A stretch of DNA of 64,000 nucleotides, from contig NZ_JARVZZ010000001.1 of NCBI RefSeq assembly GCF_029846115.1, forward strand, positions 3,162,001-3,226,000. The letters are read 5' to 3'. Positions 1 through 9,617 of this stretch are shown here, one piece after another. This DNA is from Serratia marcescens. Its GTDB lineage: Bacteria; Pseudomonadota; Gammaproteobacteria; Enterobacterales; Enterobacteriaceae. Every line of letters begins with the position of its first letter. Position 1 is the first letter of the stretch. Below the pieces are notes generated by a model. The model saw nothing but the letters and a program-made list of their open reading frames with translations, had not been told where the DNA came from and ran no database searches. The position numbers and the translations under genes were made by a program.

Positions 1-1
1 G

Positions 2-1216
2 CGCGAGTGGCTGCGTCTGTTGGCCGAGCAGGGCGTCGATCCGCTGGCGCTGGAGAAACAGCTGCCGCAGCAGCACCTCAGCTTGCGCAGCCTGATCGAA
101 AAGACCCGCAACAGCTGGCATGCCGGCAAGGGCGAGTACGACTTCTCGCACGAAGTGAAAGAGGCGATGTCCGGCTGCCTGGCCTGTAAGGCCTGTTCAA
201 CCCAGTGCCCGATCAAGATTGACGTGCCGGGATTCCGTTCGCGCTTCCTGCAGCTCTACCACACTCGCTATTTGCGCCCGGTGAGCGACTACATGGTCGC
301 CGGCGTAGAGAGCTATACCCCGTTGATGGCCCGCGCGCCGAAGGTGTTCAACTTCTTCTTCCGCCAGCCGTGGCTGCGGGAGATGAGCCGCAACGCCATC
401 GGCATGGTCGATCTGCCGCTGCTGTCCAGCCCGACGCTGCGCCAGCAACTGTCCGGCCACCGCGCGACCACGCTGACGCTGGAGCAGTTGGAAGGGCTGA
501 GCGCCGAGCAGCGCGCAGAGCACGTGCTGATCGTCCAGGATCCGTTTACCAGCTATTACGACGCCAAAGTGGTGGCGGACTTTGTCCGGCTGGTGGAGAA
601 GCTTGGCTATAAACCGGTGCTGCTGCCGTTCTCGCCAAACGGCAAGGCGCAGCATGTGAAAGGTTTCCTGACGCGGTTCGCCCGCACCGCGCGCAAAACC
701 GCCGATTTCCTCAACCGCGTGGCGCAGCTCGATATGCCGCTGGTGGGTGTTGATCCGGCGCTGGTGCTGTGCTACCGCGACGAATACCGCGAGATCCTCG
801 GTGCCGAACGCGGCGATTTTCAGGTGCAGCTGGTGCATGAATGGTTGCAACAGCGGATCGCGGATCGCGCCGAACAGCCGGCGACCGGCGAGCCGTGGTA
901 TCTGTTCGGTCACTGCACCGAAACCACCGCGCTGCCGGCCAGCGGCCAACAGTGGGCGGCGATCTTCGCCCGCTTCGGCGCCAAACTGGAGAACGTCAGC
1001 GTTGGCTGCTGCGGCATGGCGGGCACTTACGGGCATGAAGCCAAGAACCTGCAAAACTCGCTCGGCATTTATGAGCTATCATGGCATCCGACGCTGCAGC
1101 GTTTGCCGCGGCAGCGCTGCCTGGCGACCGGTTATTCCTGCCGCAGCCAGGTGAAACGCATCGAGGGCAATGGCGTGCGTCACCCATTACAGGCACTTCT
1201 GGAGATGATTGAGTGA
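2..1216 (+). CDS. ydiJ: YdiJ C-terminal part: FAD/4Fe-4S D-2-hydroxyglutarate dehydrogenase (5' end outside window)
   Basis: The open frame enters from the left edge, so about 404 C-terminal residues are visible of a protein that is about 1018 residues in E. coli. Seen: a ferredoxin-type cysteine cluster CLACKACSTQCP (nt ~176-211) and, near the C-terminus, the CCG-type heterodisulfide-reductase motif VGCCGMAGTYG. The N-terminal FAD-binding and FAD-oxidase domains would lie upstream. Known for the family: cytoplasmic oxidation of D-2-hydroxyglutarate to 2-oxoglutarate. The stop overlaps the GTG start of menI, so the two are probably co-transcribed and translationally coupled. Assignment rests on strong similarity to E. 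coli YdiJ and conserved context (menI, suf next door). Confidence 0.93.
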   Translation, partial: REWLRLLAEQGVDPLALEKQLPQQHLSLRSLIEKTRNSWHAGKGEYDFSHEVKEAMSGCLACKACSTQCPIKIDVPGFRSRFLQLYHTRYLRPVSDYMVAGVESYTPLMARAPKVFNFFFRQPWLREMSRNAIGMVDLPLLSSPTLRQQLSGHRATTLTLEQLEGLSAEQRAEHVLIVQDPFTSYYDAKVVADFVRLVEKLGYKPVLLPFSPNGKAQHVKGFLTRFARTARKTADFLNRVAQLDMPLVGVDPALVLCYRDEYREILGAERGDFQVQLVHEWLQQRIADRAEQPATGEPWYLFGHCTETTALPASGQQWAAIFARFGAKLENVSVGCCGMAGTYGHEAKNLQNSLGIYELSWHPTLQRLPRQRCLATGYSCRSQVKRIEGNGVRHPLQALLEMIE

Positions 1217-1629
1217 AATTGTGGAAACGTGAAACATCGCTGGAGCAGCTGAACCGCGCCGGCGACGGCTGCATGGTCAGCCATGTGGGCATCGAGTTTA
1301 CCCAACTGGGCGAGGATTTCCTCGAGGCCACCATGCCGGTCGACGGCCGCACCCGGCAGCCGTTCGGGCTGTTGCACGGCGGGGCGTCGGTGGTGCTGGC
1401 GGAATCGATGGGATCGATGGCCGGTTACCTGTGCAGCGAAGGCGAGCAGAAAGTGGTGGGGCTGGAGATCAACGCCAACCACCTGCGCGCGGTATTCGAT
1501 GGTCAGGTGCGCGGGGTGTGTCGCGCACTGCACGTCGGCCGTCGCCATCAGGTGTGGCAAATCGAGATCTTCGACGCGCGCGATCGGTTGTGCTGCACCT
1601 CGCGTCTGACCACGGCGGTCATCGACTGA
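1213..1629 (+). CDS. menI: MenI hotdog thioesterase (1,4-dihydroxy-2-naphthoyl-CoA hydrolase)
   Basis: A 138-residue single hotdog domain with the family motif LLHGGASVVLAESMGSMAGY, in which the glutamate of LAES is the catalytic base in the E. coli YdiI/MenI subgroup. It hydrolyses DHNA-CoA in menaquinone synthesis and shows wider acyl-CoA thioesterase activity in E. coli. Start is GTG at 1213, inside the ydiJ stop region (GTGA overlap), which points to translational coupling with ydiJ. Length matches E. coli MenI (about 136). Cytoplasmic, no signal peptide. Confidence 0.93.
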   Translation: MKLWKRETSLEQLNRAGDGCMVSHVGIEFTQLGEDFLEATMPVDGRTRQPFGLLHGGASVVLAESMGSMAGYLCSEGEQKVVGLEINANHLRAVFDGQVRGVCRALHVGRRHQVWQIEIFDARDRLCCTSRLTTAVID

Positions 1630-1642
1630 TTCCCGCCGGTTT

Positions 1643-1670
1643 CCGCAGGCGATCGGCCTGCGGAGCCTTT
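1643..1670 (+). terminator. Hairpin after menI, between convergent genes
   Basis: Perfect 8-bp stem CCGCAGGC (1643-1650) / GCCTGCGG (1656-1663) with a 5-nt loop, followed by a short pyrimidine-rich stretch. It lies 13 nt after the menI stop and 12 nt before the stop of the convergent gene. The U-tract is weak, so efficiency is uncertain. Confidence 0.5.
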
Positions 1671-1674
1671 CGCT

Positions 1675-2079
1675 TTACAGCTGAAACGGCACGCGTTTGA
1701 CGAAGTCCTTCTGAAACGCGTTCGCCTTCTCCCAGGTGCCTTCCATTGCATATTTTTGGCAGATCAGCGTCAGCGTGTGGCGGGCGAAGTGGTAGCTTTG
1801 CACCCGAAACAGCTGGCAGCGCTGCAGGTTGTTGATTTCGACGATCAGCCGGTTATGCAGCTTGCTGAGCGCGTGCAGATAGCTGTCGTCGTCGCCGTTT
1901 TCCAGGCACAGATTGGCCATGGTGAGGCTGACGCTGTTGTACCGCTTCAGGTGGTCGATATTGCATTCCGGGCGCCGCAGCGCCGCTTCGGCCATGTAAA
2001 AGTCCACCGTGGCGTCGCGCACGCTGAATTTGTAGTCATCAATCTTGCCCAGCAACCATGCGTTGATCGAAAGAGTCAT
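1675..2079 (-). CDS. Unassigned small cytoplasmic protein next to a Fur box
   Basis: About 134 residues from ATG at 2079; a TTG five codons upstream (2094) is an alternative. I do not recognise the family. The sequence is soluble, predicted mostly helical, with several cysteines, and begins MTLSINAWLLGKIDDYKFSV. No signal peptide, membrane span or DNA-binding motif is evident. Codon use looks native and the reading frame is dense with conserved-looking residues (Trp, Tyr, Cys), so it is probably real. A perfect Fur box lies 28 nt upstream of the ATG, so iron-repressed expression is expected. The next gene cluster upstream is the Fe-S assembly suf operon, transcribed divergently. E. coli has no homologue at this position that I know of. 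Confidence 0.72.
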   Translation of the reverse strand: MTLSINAWLLGKIDDYKFSVRDATVDFYMAEAALRRPECNIDHLKRYNSVSLTMANLCLENGDDDSYLHALSKLHNRLIVEINNLQRCQLFRVQSYHFARHTLTLICQKYAMEGTWEKANAFQKDFVKRVPFQL

Positions 2080-2106
2080 TGGCTTCGCGCTCAAATTACA
2101 ATTGAA

Positions 2107-2121
2107 TGATAATCATTATCA
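2107..2121. promoter_or_regulatory. Perfect 7-1-7 Fur box
   Basis: TGATAATCATTATCA, a perfect inverted repeat matching the Fur 7-1-7 core, extended by one more base pair on each side. It sits immediately upstream of the minus-strand unassigned gene (ATG 2079) and would overlap its promoter. Fur with Fe(II) would repress it. Confidence 0.88.
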
Positions 2122-2506
2122 TATAAACTGCCGCGTTGCCGATCAATCCCCGGCGTGGCGTTTTTTCATCGCGCGGGGTGTAAAAGGCCGCCGACGACCC
2201 AACTTAATCCTGAGCGACTAAACTTTAACCTGAGGGCCGCGCGCTCGCGCCGCGCCATGAAATGCCGATAAACGCACATTTACGACAGACAGAATGCAGA
2301 AATAGGTATTTTCTATGAATGTTTAGATCGGCAACGCACCGCAGCGCTGTAACGCTGACGGGCCACCGGGGAGTGCGGTACGGTGATGCAGGATAGATAA
2401 CGAATTCATAGGGATAGCATGCACACCTTGCCGCCTGACGCCGCAAGCCGCCACGGGTGTCCCGTTGGCTTGCCGCGCGCCGCAGCGAAAAATCGCGCTC
2501 GCGGCG
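2122..2506. other. Intergenic stretch upstream of suf, with one stem-loop
   Basis: About 385 bp without a convincing gene. The only structured element I see is a stem-loop at 2443-2473: outer stem GCAAGCC/GGCTTGC, inner stem CGGG/CCCG, loop TGT. It has no U-tract on either strand, so it is not a typical intrinsic terminator. Small frames here lack ribosome binding sites. I looked for a RyhB-like core next to the Fur box and did not find one. Confidence 0.5.
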
Positions 2507-2530
2507 GATACCCCCGCAAAACAAACGGTT
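2507..2530. promoter_or_regulatory. Candidate type 2 IscR site
   Basis: Read on the minus strand, the segment AACCGTTTGTTTTGCGGGGG fits most of the E. coli type 2 IscR consensus (CC...TTTG..GGG). In E. coli, apo-IscR activates suf from a site next to the Fur box, and this one directly abuts the suf Fur box. This is a consensus match by eye only. Confidence 0.45.
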
Positions 2531-2533
2531 GAA

Positions 2534-2550
2534 GTGATAATCGTTATCAC
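2534..2550. promoter_or_regulatory. Fur box of the suf operon
   Basis: GTGATAATCGTTATCAC is a perfect 17-bp palindrome containing the Fur core, 57 nt upstream of the sufA ATG. Fur repression of suf under iron sufficiency is established in E. coli. Confidence 0.85.
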
Positions 2551-2606
2551 TAACATATAAGCAACCCAGATTGGCTGTGGCCAAACACGAGTGTGAGGTA
2601 GACCCT

Positions 2607-2978
2607 ATGCAAACGGAAAATGTCGGCACTTTTTCTCTGGATGAAAATGTCTGGCAAGGCATTTCGCTCAGCGACAGCGCCGTACGACAAATAACGAAAC
2701 TGATGCAGCAGGATCCGCAGGTGAAAGGGCTGCAGCTAGGGGTGAAACAATCCGGCTGCGCCGGCTTTGCCTATGTGCTGGATCTGACCCGCGAACCCGC
2801 CGATGACGATCTGCTGTTTGAGCGCGACGGCGCCAAACTCTATGTGCCGCTGAAAGCCATGCCGTTCATCGATGGCACCACGGTAGATTACGTCCGCGAA
2901 GGGCTGAATCAGATATTCAAATTCAACAACCCTAAAGCTCAGCATGCCTGCGGGTGCGGCGAGAGCTTTGGCGTTTGA
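2607..2978 (+). CDS. sufA: SufA, A-type Fe-S carrier
   Basis: 123-residue HesB/IscA-type protein. The three conserved cysteine positions of A-type carriers are present: SGCAGFAY in the middle and CGCGESF at the C-terminus. It accepts Fe-S clusters from SufBCD and passes them to target apoproteins. The start was placed at ATG 2607 because GAGGT precedes it and it matches the E. coli N-terminus; the frame is open further upstream to TTG 2571. First gene of sufABCDSE; 14 bp separate it from sufB. Confidence 0.95.
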   Translation: MQTENVGTFSLDENVWQGISLSDSAVRQITKLMQQDPQVKGLQLGVKQSGCAGFAYVLDLTREPADDDLLFERDGAKLYVPLKAMPFIDGTTVDYVREGLNQIFKFNNPKAQHACGCGESFGV

Positions 2979-2992
2979 GCGATGCAATCAAC

Positions 2993-4489
2993 ATGACACG
3001 AAGCAATGTAGAAATGCCTAATGAAGTGCAGGCTTGGGTCAGCGAAGGTCGCTACAAAGAAGGTTTCTTCACCCAGCTGGCAACCGATGAGTTGGCCAAA
3101 GGCATCAACGAAGAGGTGGTGCGCGCCATCTCGGCCAAGCGCAACGAACCCGAGTGGATGCTGGAATTCCGCCTCGAGGCCTACCGCGCCTGGCTGCAGA
3201 TGGAAGAACCGCACTGGCTGAAGGCCAATTATGATCGCCTGAACTACCAGGACTACAGTTACTATTCGGCGCCGTCCTGCGGCAGCTGCGACGACGCCTG
3301 CGGTTCGCAACCCGGCGCCGAGCAGCAACCGGGCGCGGCGACGGAAAAAGATTACCTGACCAGCGAAGTGGAGCTGGCGTTCAATCAGCTCGGCGTGCCG
3401 GTGCGCGAGGGCAGCGAGGTGGCGGTGGACGCCATCTTCGACTCGGTCTCGGTCGCTACCACTTACCGTGAAAAACTGGCGGAAAGCGGGGTGATCTTCT
3501 GCTCGTTCGGCGAAGCGATCCAGGAATACCCGGATCTGGTGCGTCAGTACCTGGGGCGCGTGGTGCCCTCCAACGATAATTTCTTCGCCGCGCTGAACGC
3601 CGCGGTGGCCTCCGACGGCACCTTCGTCTATGTGCCGAAAGGCGTGCGCTGCCCGATGGAGCTGTCGACCTATTTCCGCATCAACGCCGCGAAAACCGGC
3701 CAGTTCGAACGCACCATCCTGATCGCCGACGAAGGCAGCTATGTCAGCTACATCGAAGGCTGCTCCGCCCCGGTGCGCGACAGCTACCAGCTGCACGCGG
3801 CGGTGGTGGAAGTGATCCTGCATAAAGACGCCGAAGTGAAATACTCGACGGTGCAGAACTGGTTCTCCGGCGGCGAGAGCAAGGGCGGCATCCTCAACTT
3901 CGTCACCAAGCGCGCGCTGTGCGAAGGCGCTGGCTCGAAAATGTCCTGGACCCAGTCGGAAACCGGCTCGGCCATCACCTGGAAATACCCAAGCGTGATC
4001 CTGCAGGGCGACAATTCGATCGGCGAATTCTTCTCGGTGGCGCTGACCAGCGGCCATCAACAGGCGGACACCGGCACCAAGATGATCCACATCGGCAAAA
4101 ACACCAAGTCGACCATCATCGCCAAAGGCATCTCCGCCGGCCACAGCGAGAACACTTATCGCGGCCTGGTGAAAATCCTGCCGGGGGCGGAAAACGCCCG
4201 TAACTTTACCCAGTGCGACTCGATGCTGATCGGGCCGGACAGCGGTGCCCACACGTTCCCTTACGTTGAAGCGCGCAACAACAGCGCTCAGCTGGAGCAC
4301 GAAGCCACCACCTCGAAGATCGGCGATGACCAGCTGTTCTACTGCCTGCAGCGCGGCATCAGCGAGGATGACGCCATTTCGATGATCGTCAACGGTTTCT
4401 GCAAGGACGTTTTCTCCGAGCTGCCGCTGGAGTTCGCCGTCGAGGCGCAGAAACTTCTGGCCATCAGCCTGGAACACAGCGTGGGTTAA
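2993..4489 (+). CDS. sufB: SufB, Fe-S scaffold subunit
   Basis: 498 residues from ATG 2993 (an upstream in-frame codon at 2954 overlaps sufA and is unlikely). Matches E. coli SufB (495) throughout. SufB forms the SufBC2D scaffold on which the cluster is assembled. The C-terminal beta-helix core contains [20 protein letters not shown], which holds the conserved cysteine implicated in sulfur transfer and cluster assembly. An N-terminal segment has a cysteine-rich patch ([10 protein letters not shown]). Cytoplasmic. Confidence 0.97.
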   Translation: MTRSNVEMPNEVQAWVSEGRYKEGFFTQLATDELAKGINEEVVRAISAKRNEPEWMLEFRLEAYRAWLQMEEPHWLKANYDRLNYQDYSYYSAPSCGSCDDACGSQPGAEQQPGAATEKDYLTSEVELAFNQLGVPVREGSEVAVDAIFDSVSVATTYREKLAESGVIFCSFGEAIQEYPDLVRQYLGRVVPSNDNFFAALNAAVASDGTFVYVPKGVRCPMELSTYFRINAAKTGQFERTILIADEGSYVSYIEGCSAPVRDSYQLHAAVVEVILHKDAEVKYSTVQNWFSGGESKGGILNFVTKRALCEGAGSKMSWTQSETGSAITWKYPSVILQGDNSIGEFFSVALTSGHQQADTGTKMIHIGKNTKSTIIAKGISAGHSENTYRGLVKILPGAENARNFTQCDSMLIGPDSGAHTFPYVEARNNSAQLEHEATTSKIGDDQLFYCLQRGISEDDAISMIVNGFCKDVFSELPLEFAVEAQKLLAISLEHSVG

Positions 4490-4532
4490 TCGCCGCATTT
4501 TTAGCGCCGCCGGCGCTATCTGAGGACACAGC

Positions 4533-5279
4533 ATGTTAAGCATCAAGAATTTGAAAGTCAGCGTGGAAGGCAACGAGATCCTCAAGGGATTGGATCTGGA
4601 GATCAAACCGGGCGAAGTGCACGCCATCATGGGGCCGAACGGCTCGGGCAAGAGCACGCTGTCCGCCACGCTGGCCGGGCGTGAAGAGTACGAAGTGACC
4701 GAAGGGGAAGTTACCTTCAAGGGCAAGGATCTGCTGGAGCTGGATCCGGAAGATCGCGCCGGTGAAGGCGTGTTCCTGGCCTTCCAGTACCCGGTGGAGA
4801 TCCCCGGCGTCAGCAACCACTTCTTCCTGCAGACGTCGGTCAACGCGGTGCGTAAATACCGCGAGCAGGAGCCGCTGGATCGCTTTGACTTCGCCGATTT
4901 CATCGAAGAGAAAATCGCGCTGCTGGATATGCCGGCCGATCTGCTGACCCGTTCGGTCAACGTCGGCTTCTCCGGCGGCGAGAAAAAACGCAACGACATT
5001 CTGCAGATGGCGGCGCTGGAGCCGGATCTGTGCATTCTCGATGAAACCGATTCGGGCCTGGACATCGACGCGCTCAAGATCGTCGCCAACGGCGTCAACT
5101 CGCTGCGGGACGGCAAGCGCGCCTTTATCATCGTGACCCACTATCAGCGCATTCTGGACTACATCAAACCGGATTATGTACACGTGCTGTCCCAGGGGCG
5201 CATCGTCAAATCCGGCGATTTCTCGCTGGTGAAACAGTTGGAGGAGCAGGGCTATGGCTGGCTTACCGACCAACAGTAA
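4533..5279 (+). CDS. sufC: SufC, ABC-type ATPase of the Suf scaffold
   Basis: 248 residues. Walker A GPNGSGKST, the Suf-type signature FSGGEKKRNDI, Walker B LCILDETDSGLD and switch histidine in IIVTHYQR are all present. SufC binds SufB and SufD and its ATP hydrolysis drives scaffold opening; it is not a membrane transporter. Its 3' end overlaps sufD by 26 bp, supporting stoichiometric coupled translation. Length equals E. coli SufC. Confidence 0.97.
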   Translation: MLSIKNLKVSVEGNEILKGLDLEIKPGEVHAIMGPNGSGKSTLSATLAGREEYEVTEGEVTFKGKDLLELDPEDRAGEGVFLAFQYPVEIPGVSNHFFLQTSVNAVRKYREQEPLDRFDFADFIEEKIALLDMPADLLTRSVNVGFSGGEKKRNDILQMAALEPDLCILDETDSGLDIDALKIVANGVNSLRDGKRAFIIVTHYQRILDYIKPDYVHVLSQGRIVKSGDFSLVKQLEEQGYGWLTDQQ

Positions 5280-6540
5280 TTCAAACGCGCTGCAGCAGCT
5301 GTATCGCCTGTTCGAAGGCCGCGGCGGCGAGCGTTCGCCGCATGCGCTGGCCCACTGGCAGCAGGCGTTGCGCCTCGGCTGGCCGACGCGCAAGCATGAG
5401 AACTGGAAATACACGCCGCTGGAGAGCCTGCTGGAGCAGCAGTTCCTCGAGCCGCAGCCCGCATTGGTGAGCGCAGAACAGCTCGAGGCGCTGGCGCTTG
5501 GCATTGATGCCTGCCGGCTGGTGTTTATCGACGGCCGCTACAGCGCCGCGCTGAGCGATGGCGATCTGGGCGACTACCAGTTCGAGTTGACCGCCTACGG
5601 CACGCCGCAGGCGCTGCCGGAGCCGATCCAGCCGGAGGTTTTCCTGCACCTGACCGAAAGCCTGGCGCAGGAAACCAGCCTGATTCGCTTGCCGGCCGGC
5701 AAAGCTCCTGCACGCCCGCTGTACCTGCTGCATATTAGCAGCGGACGCGGTGCCACCGGGGAAGTGAACACCGTGCATCACCGCCATCATCTGGAGATCG
5801 GGCGCGGGGCCGAGGCGGAAGTGATCGAACACTATGTCAGCCTGGGCGAGGCCGCGCACTTCACCGGCGCGCGCCTGACCGCCAACGTGGCGGACAACGC
5901 CGGGCTGTTGCACTGCAAGCTGGCGTTTGAGAGCCAGCCAAGCTACCACTTTGCCCACAACGATCTGGTTATCGGCCGCGACGCGCGGGTGAAAAGCGAC
6001 AGCTTCCTGCTGGGCGCCGGCCTGACGCGGCACAACACCAGCGCACAGCTGAACGGCGAAGGCGCAAATCTGGTGATCAACAGCCTGGTGCTGCCGGTGG
6101 GCAAAGAGATCTGTGATACCCGCACCTATCTGGAGCATAACAAAGGCTATTGCGAAAGCCGCCAGCTGCATAAAACCGTGGTCAGCGATCGCGGCAAGGC
6201 GGTGTTCAACGGCATGATCAAAGTGGCCAAGCACGCGATCAAAACCGACGGCCAGATGACCAACCATAACCTGCTGTTGGGTAAGGTGGCGGAAGTGGAT
6301 ACCAAGCCGCAGCTGGAGATCTACGCCGACGACGTCAAATGCAGCCACGGCGCCACCGTGGGGCGCATCGATGAAGAGCAGCTGTTCTATCTGCAGTCGC
6401 GCGGCATCGACAAACACGCGGCGCAGCAGATGATCATCTTTGCCTTCGCCGCCGAGCTGACCGAAGGCATCGCCAATGACACCATCCGGGAACGGGTGCT
6501 GGCGCGCATCGCCCAGCGCCTGCCGGGGGAGGCTGCATGA
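5254..6540 (+). CDS. sufD: SufD, Fe-S scaffold subunit
   Basis: 428 residues, starting [15 protein letters not shown] inside the sufC coding end. A paralogue of SufB with the conserved C-terminal [15 protein letters not shown], containing the cysteine and histidine at the SufB-SufD interface where the cluster is thought to form. Needed for iron acquisition by the SufBC2D complex in E. coli. Ends with a 4-bp ATGA overlap with sufS. Confidence 0.96.
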   Translation: MAGLPTNSNSNALQQLYRLFEGRGGERSPHALAHWQQALRLGWPTRKHENWKYTPLESLLEQQFLEPQPALVSAEQLEALALGIDACRLVFIDGRYSAALSDGDLGDYQFELTAYGTPQALPEPIQPEVFLHLTESLAQETSLIRLPAGKAPARPLYLLHISSGRGATGEVNTVHHRHHLEIGRGAEAEVIEHYVSLGEAAHFTGARLTANVADNAGLLHCKLAFESQPSYHFAHNDLVIGRDARVKSDSFLLGAGLTRHNTSAQLNGEGANLVINSLVLPVGKEICDTRTYLEHNKGYCESRQLHKTVVSDRGKAVFNGMIKVAKHAIKTDGQMTNHNLLLGKVAEVDTKPQLEIYADDVKCSHGATVGRIDEEQLFYLQSRGIDKHAAQQMIIFAFAAELTEGIANDTIRERVLARIAQRLPGEAA

Positions 6541-7763
6541 GTTATCCGATTGAACGCGTGCGCGGCGATTTCCCGCTGCTGGCGCGTGAGGTGAACGGCC
6601 AACCGCTGGCCTATCTCGACAGCGCCGCCAGCGCGCAGAAACCGCAGGCGGTGATCGACCGCGAGCTGGCGTTCTACCGCCACGGTTATGCGGCGGTGCA
6701 TCGCGGCATTCACACCCTGAGCGCCGAAGCGACTCAGCAGATGGAAGCGGTGCGGGAACAGGCGGCGCGCTTTATCAACGCCGCCTCGGCGGAAGAGATG
6801 GTGTTCGTCAAGGGCACCACCGAAGGCATCAATCTGGTGGCCAACAGCTTTGGCCGCCACCTGCTGCAGCCGGGCGATGCGATTCTCATCACCGAGATGG
6901 AGCACCATGCCAACATCGTGCCGTGGCAGATGCTGGCGCAGGAGCGCGGGCTGCAGCTGCGGGTGTGGCCGCTGCAGCCGGACGGTACGCTGGATCTGGC
7001 GCTGCTGCCGGAGCTGGTCGACTCGTCCTGTAAACTGCTGGCGCTGACCGAGGTCTCCAACGTGCTGGGCACCGTCAACCCGGTGCGCGACATCATCGCC
7101 CGCGCCAGAGCCCTGGCGCCGGATTTGACGGTGCTGGTGGACGGCGCGCAGGCGGTGATGCACCAGCGCGTCGATGTCCAGGCGCTGGACTGCGATTTTT
7201 ACGTGTTTTCCGGCCACAAGCTGTACGGCCCTTCCGGCATCGGCATGCTGTATGGCCGTCAGGCGCTGCTGCAGCAGATGCCGCCGTGGGAAGGGGGCGG
7301 CTCGATGATCCGCCAGGTCAGCCTGACGGCGGGCACCACCTTTGCCGATCCGCCGTGGCGCTTTGAGGCCGGTTCGCCGAACACCGCCGGCATCATGGGG
7401 CTGGGGGCGGCGTTCGATTACGTCGAAGCCCTGGGCCTGAATGCGATCCACGATTATGAACAGTCGCTGATGCACTACGCGCTGAAGGCGCTCAGCCAGG
7501 TGCCGACGCTGAAAGTCTATGGCCCGGCCCATCGCGCCGGGGTGATCGCCTTCAATCTGGGTGAACACCATGCCTATGACGTCGGCAGCTTCCTCGATCA
7601 GTATGGCATCGCCATTCGCACCGGCCATCACTGCGCCATGCCGCTGATGGCGTTTTATCAGGTGCCGAGCATGTGCCGCGCTTCGCTGGCGTTATATAAT
7701 ACCCGCGAAGAGGTGGACCGGCTGGTGGCCGGGCTGCAACGCATTCATCAGCTATTAGGCTAG
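6537..7763 (+). CDS. sufS: SufS cysteine desulfurase
   Basis: 408-residue PLP enzyme of the class II (SufS/CsdA) desulfurase group. The PLP lysine lies in [12 protein letters not shown] and the persulfide cysteine is Cys366 in RTGHHCAMP. It converts L-cysteine to alanine and hands sulfane sulfur to SufE. ATGA overlap with sufD and a 36-bp gap containing a hairpin before sufE. Confidence 0.97.
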   Translation: MSYPIERVRGDFPLLAREVNGQPLAYLDSAASAQKPQAVIDRELAFYRHGYAAVHRGIHTLSAEATQQMEAVREQAARFINAASAEEMVFVKGTTEGINLVANSFGRHLLQPGDAILITEMEHHANIVPWQMLAQERGLQLRVWPLQPDGTLDLALLPELVDSSCKLLALTEVSNVLGTVNPVRDIIARARALAPDLTVLVDGAQAVMHQRVDVQALDCDFYVFSGHKLYGPSGIGMLYGRQALLQQMPPWEGGGSMIRQVSLTAGTTFADPPWRFEAGSPNTAGIMGLGAAFDYVEALGLNAIHDYEQSLMHYALKALSQVPTLKVYGPAHRAGVIAFNLGEHHAYDVGSFLDQYGIAIRTGHHCAMPLMAFYQVPSMCRASLALYNTREEVDRLVAGLQRIHQLLG

Positions 7764-7782
7764 GCCGGGGCGCGTCCCCGGC
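7764..7782 (+). other. Intercistronic hairpin sufS-sufE
   Basis: GCCGGGG/CCCCGGC stem (7 bp) with a 5-nt loop directly after the sufS TAG. It lacks a U-tract, so it more likely protects or modulates the upstream mRNA than terminates transcription. Confidence 0.5.
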
Positions 7783-7799
7783 GGTACAAAAGGATCCCC

Positions 7800-8216
7800 A
7801 TGGCGAATTTGCCGGACAAAGATAAATTGGTGCGTAATTTCTCCCGCTGTTTGAACTGGGAGGAGAAATACCTGTACGTGATTGAACTCGGCGCCAAATT
7901 GCCGCCGCTGGACGAGGCCGAGCGGCAGGCCGGCAACCTGATCTCCGGCTGTCAGAGCCAGGTGTGGATCGTGATGCGCCGCGATGAGCAGGGGCAGGTC
8001 GAGTTTCACGGCGACAGCGACGCGGCGATCGTCAAAGGGCTGCTGGCGGTGGTGTTTATTCTGTATCGCCAATTGACGCCGCAGCAGATTGTCGAGCTCG
8101 ACGTGCGGCCGTTTTTCGCCGAGCTGGCGCTCAGCCAGCACCTGACGCCTTCACGCTCACAGGGGTTGGAGGCGATGATCCGCGCCATTCGCAGCAAAGC
8201 GGCGCAGCTGGCCTGA
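7800..8216 (+). CDS. sufE: SufE sulfur acceptor
   Basis: 138 residues, with acceptor cysteine Cys51 in ISGCQSQVW, the same position as in E. coli SufE. It takes the persulfide from SufS, raises its activity and passes sulfur to SufB. Start ATG 7800. Last gene of the operon, followed by a candidate terminator. Confidence 0.96.
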   Translation: MANLPDKDKLVRNFSRCLNWEEKYLYVIELGAKLPPLDEAERQAGNLISGCQSQVWIVMRRDEQGQVEFHGDSDAAIVKGLLAVVFILYRQLTPQQIVELDVRPFFAELALSQHLTPSRSQGLEAMIRAIRSKAAQLA

Positions 8217-8233
8217 CCCATAACGCCCGCATC

Positions 8234-8272
8234 CTCAAGGCTCATTGATACCTCCGCTTTGTCAATGAGTCT
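8234..8272 (+). terminator. Candidate terminator of the suf operon
   Basis: GGCTCATTGA pairs with TCAATGAGTC across a roughly 12-nt loop (one G-U pair), followed by TTTACAA. The position, about 20 nt after sufE, is right; the weak U-run makes it a moderate call. Confidence 0.5.
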
Positions 8273-8512
8273 TTACAATCCGCAGTTTTCCCCCGCACAA
8301 CGCCCTCTATTCAGTGATATTTCAGCAGCTTACCTGTTGACGTTTCGTTGACAATCAGCGGCAACGATTACGTTATAACGTGTTGATTTTTAGAGGACTT
8401 ATTGCCTTTGATACCAGCATTGCTAGTATTAATCAGGTATTGTCTGATTTACCCACCGCCAGGCGCTCGTTAGCCTTGGGGGCGAACCGTCATAAAAAAT
8501 ATAGGGATGATA

Positions 8513-9526
8513 ATGAAACGTGCGTTGAGTTTAATGGGCATGGTCTTCGCCACTGTATTGGCCGGCACGCAGGCCGCCAGTGCGACCGAATACCCGCTGC
8601 CGCCGCCGGACAGCCGTCTGATCGGTGAAAACACCACTTATACCGTGCCAAACGACGGCCGTCCGCTGGAGGCGATCGCCGCCGACTACAAGATTGGCCT
8701 GCTGGGCATGTTGGAAGCCAACCCCGGCACCGACCCGTTCCTGCCCAAGCCGGGTACGGTGCTGACCATTCCGACCCAAATGCTGCTGCCCGACACCAAG
8801 CGTGAAGGGATCGTCGTCAACCTGGCCGAGCTGCGCCTTTACTACTACCCGAAAGGCGAGAATAAAGTGATCGTCTATCCGATCGGTATCGGCCAGACCG
8901 GGATGCACACGCCGCTGGAGGTGACCTCTGTCAGCCAGAAGATCCCCAACCCGACCTGGACGCCTACCGCCAACATCCGCAAACGCTATCAGTCCCAGGG
9001 CGTGACGCTGCCTGCGGTGGTGCCGGCCGGCCCTGAGAACCCTATGGGGTTGTTCGCCCTGCGTCTGGCGATGGGGCGCGGTGAATACCTGATCCACGGC
9101 ACCAACGCCAACTTCGGTATCGGCATGCGCGTCAGCTCAGGCTGTATTCGTCTGCGTCCGACGGACATTGAAGCGCTGTTCAATATGGTGCCGCGCGGTA
9201 CGCGGGTGCAGGTGATCAACGATCCGGTGAAGATTTCGGTTGAGCCGGACGGCAAACGCTATGTGGAAGTACACCAGCCACTGTCGCGGGTGGAAAGCGA
9301 CGATCCGCAGACCATGCCGATCGCGTTGTCTAAAGCGGAGAAAGCCTTTGCTGCGGATGGTCAGACCGATCGCGCCGTGTTCGATAGCGCGGTTGTACGC
9401 CGTTCTGGCATGCCGGTACTGGTCAATGTAGGGGAGAGCCCGTCGGCGGTGAGTTTGACGCCTGTAGCGGCGCCTGCGACGAATAAGAGCCCATTCAAGG
9501 CAGCGCCAATCAGTTCCGTGAACTGA
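8513..9526 (+). CDS. ldtE: LdtE-type L,D-transpeptidase
   Basis: 337 residues from ATG 8513 (another ATG lies two codons upstream at 8507). Signal peptide MKRALSLMGMVFATVLAGTQAASA, then a LysM-like segment (about residues 42-90) and a YkuD catalytic domain with HGTN and SSGCIRLRP, whose cysteine is the nucleophile. It acts in the periplasm on peptidoglycan. In E. coli LdtE/YnhG forms 3-3 cross-links, while related ErfK/YbiS/YcfS attach Lpp; position next to sufE and lpp favours LdtE. Own terminator follows. Confidence 0.9.
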   Translation: MKRALSLMGMVFATVLAGTQAASATEYPLPPPDSRLIGENTTYTVPNDGRPLEAIAADYKIGLLGMLEANPGTDPFLPKPGTVLTIPTQMLLPDTKREGIVVNLAELRLYYYPKGENKVIVYPIGIGQTGMHTPLEVTSVSQKIPNPTWTPTANIRKRYQSQGVTLPAVVPAGPENPMGLFALRLAMGRGEYLIHGTNANFGIGMRVSSGCIRLRPTDIEALFNMVPRGTRVQVINDPVKISVEPDGKRYVEVHQPLSRVESDDPQTMPIALSKAEKAFAADGQTDRAVFDSAVVRRSGMPVLVNVGESPSAVSLTPVAAPATNKSPFKAAPISSVN

Positions 9527-9547
9527 GTTTGCAGGATTGAGCGGTCG

Positions 9548-9580
9548 AAGAGGGGTTCAGCGTGCTGAGCCTCTTTTTTT
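9548..9580 (+). terminator. Intrinsic terminator of ldtE
   Basis: Stem GGGTTCAGC/GCTGAGCC, extended by AAGAG/CTCTT, followed by seven T. Located 22 nt after the ldtE stop. Confidence 0.8.
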
Positions 9581-9617
9581 ATCTGCCGAAGGAGAGCCCC
9601 AGGGCTGATGAGCAGGC

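Noticed and set aside
2107..2260. RyhB-like sRNA reading right from the Fur box
   Set aside because: No RyhB core sequence and no terminator within a suitable distance.
2939..5131. 730-codon minus-strand frame opposite sufB/sufC
   Set aside because: Antisense to two complete Suf genes; no start signal and no recognisable domain.
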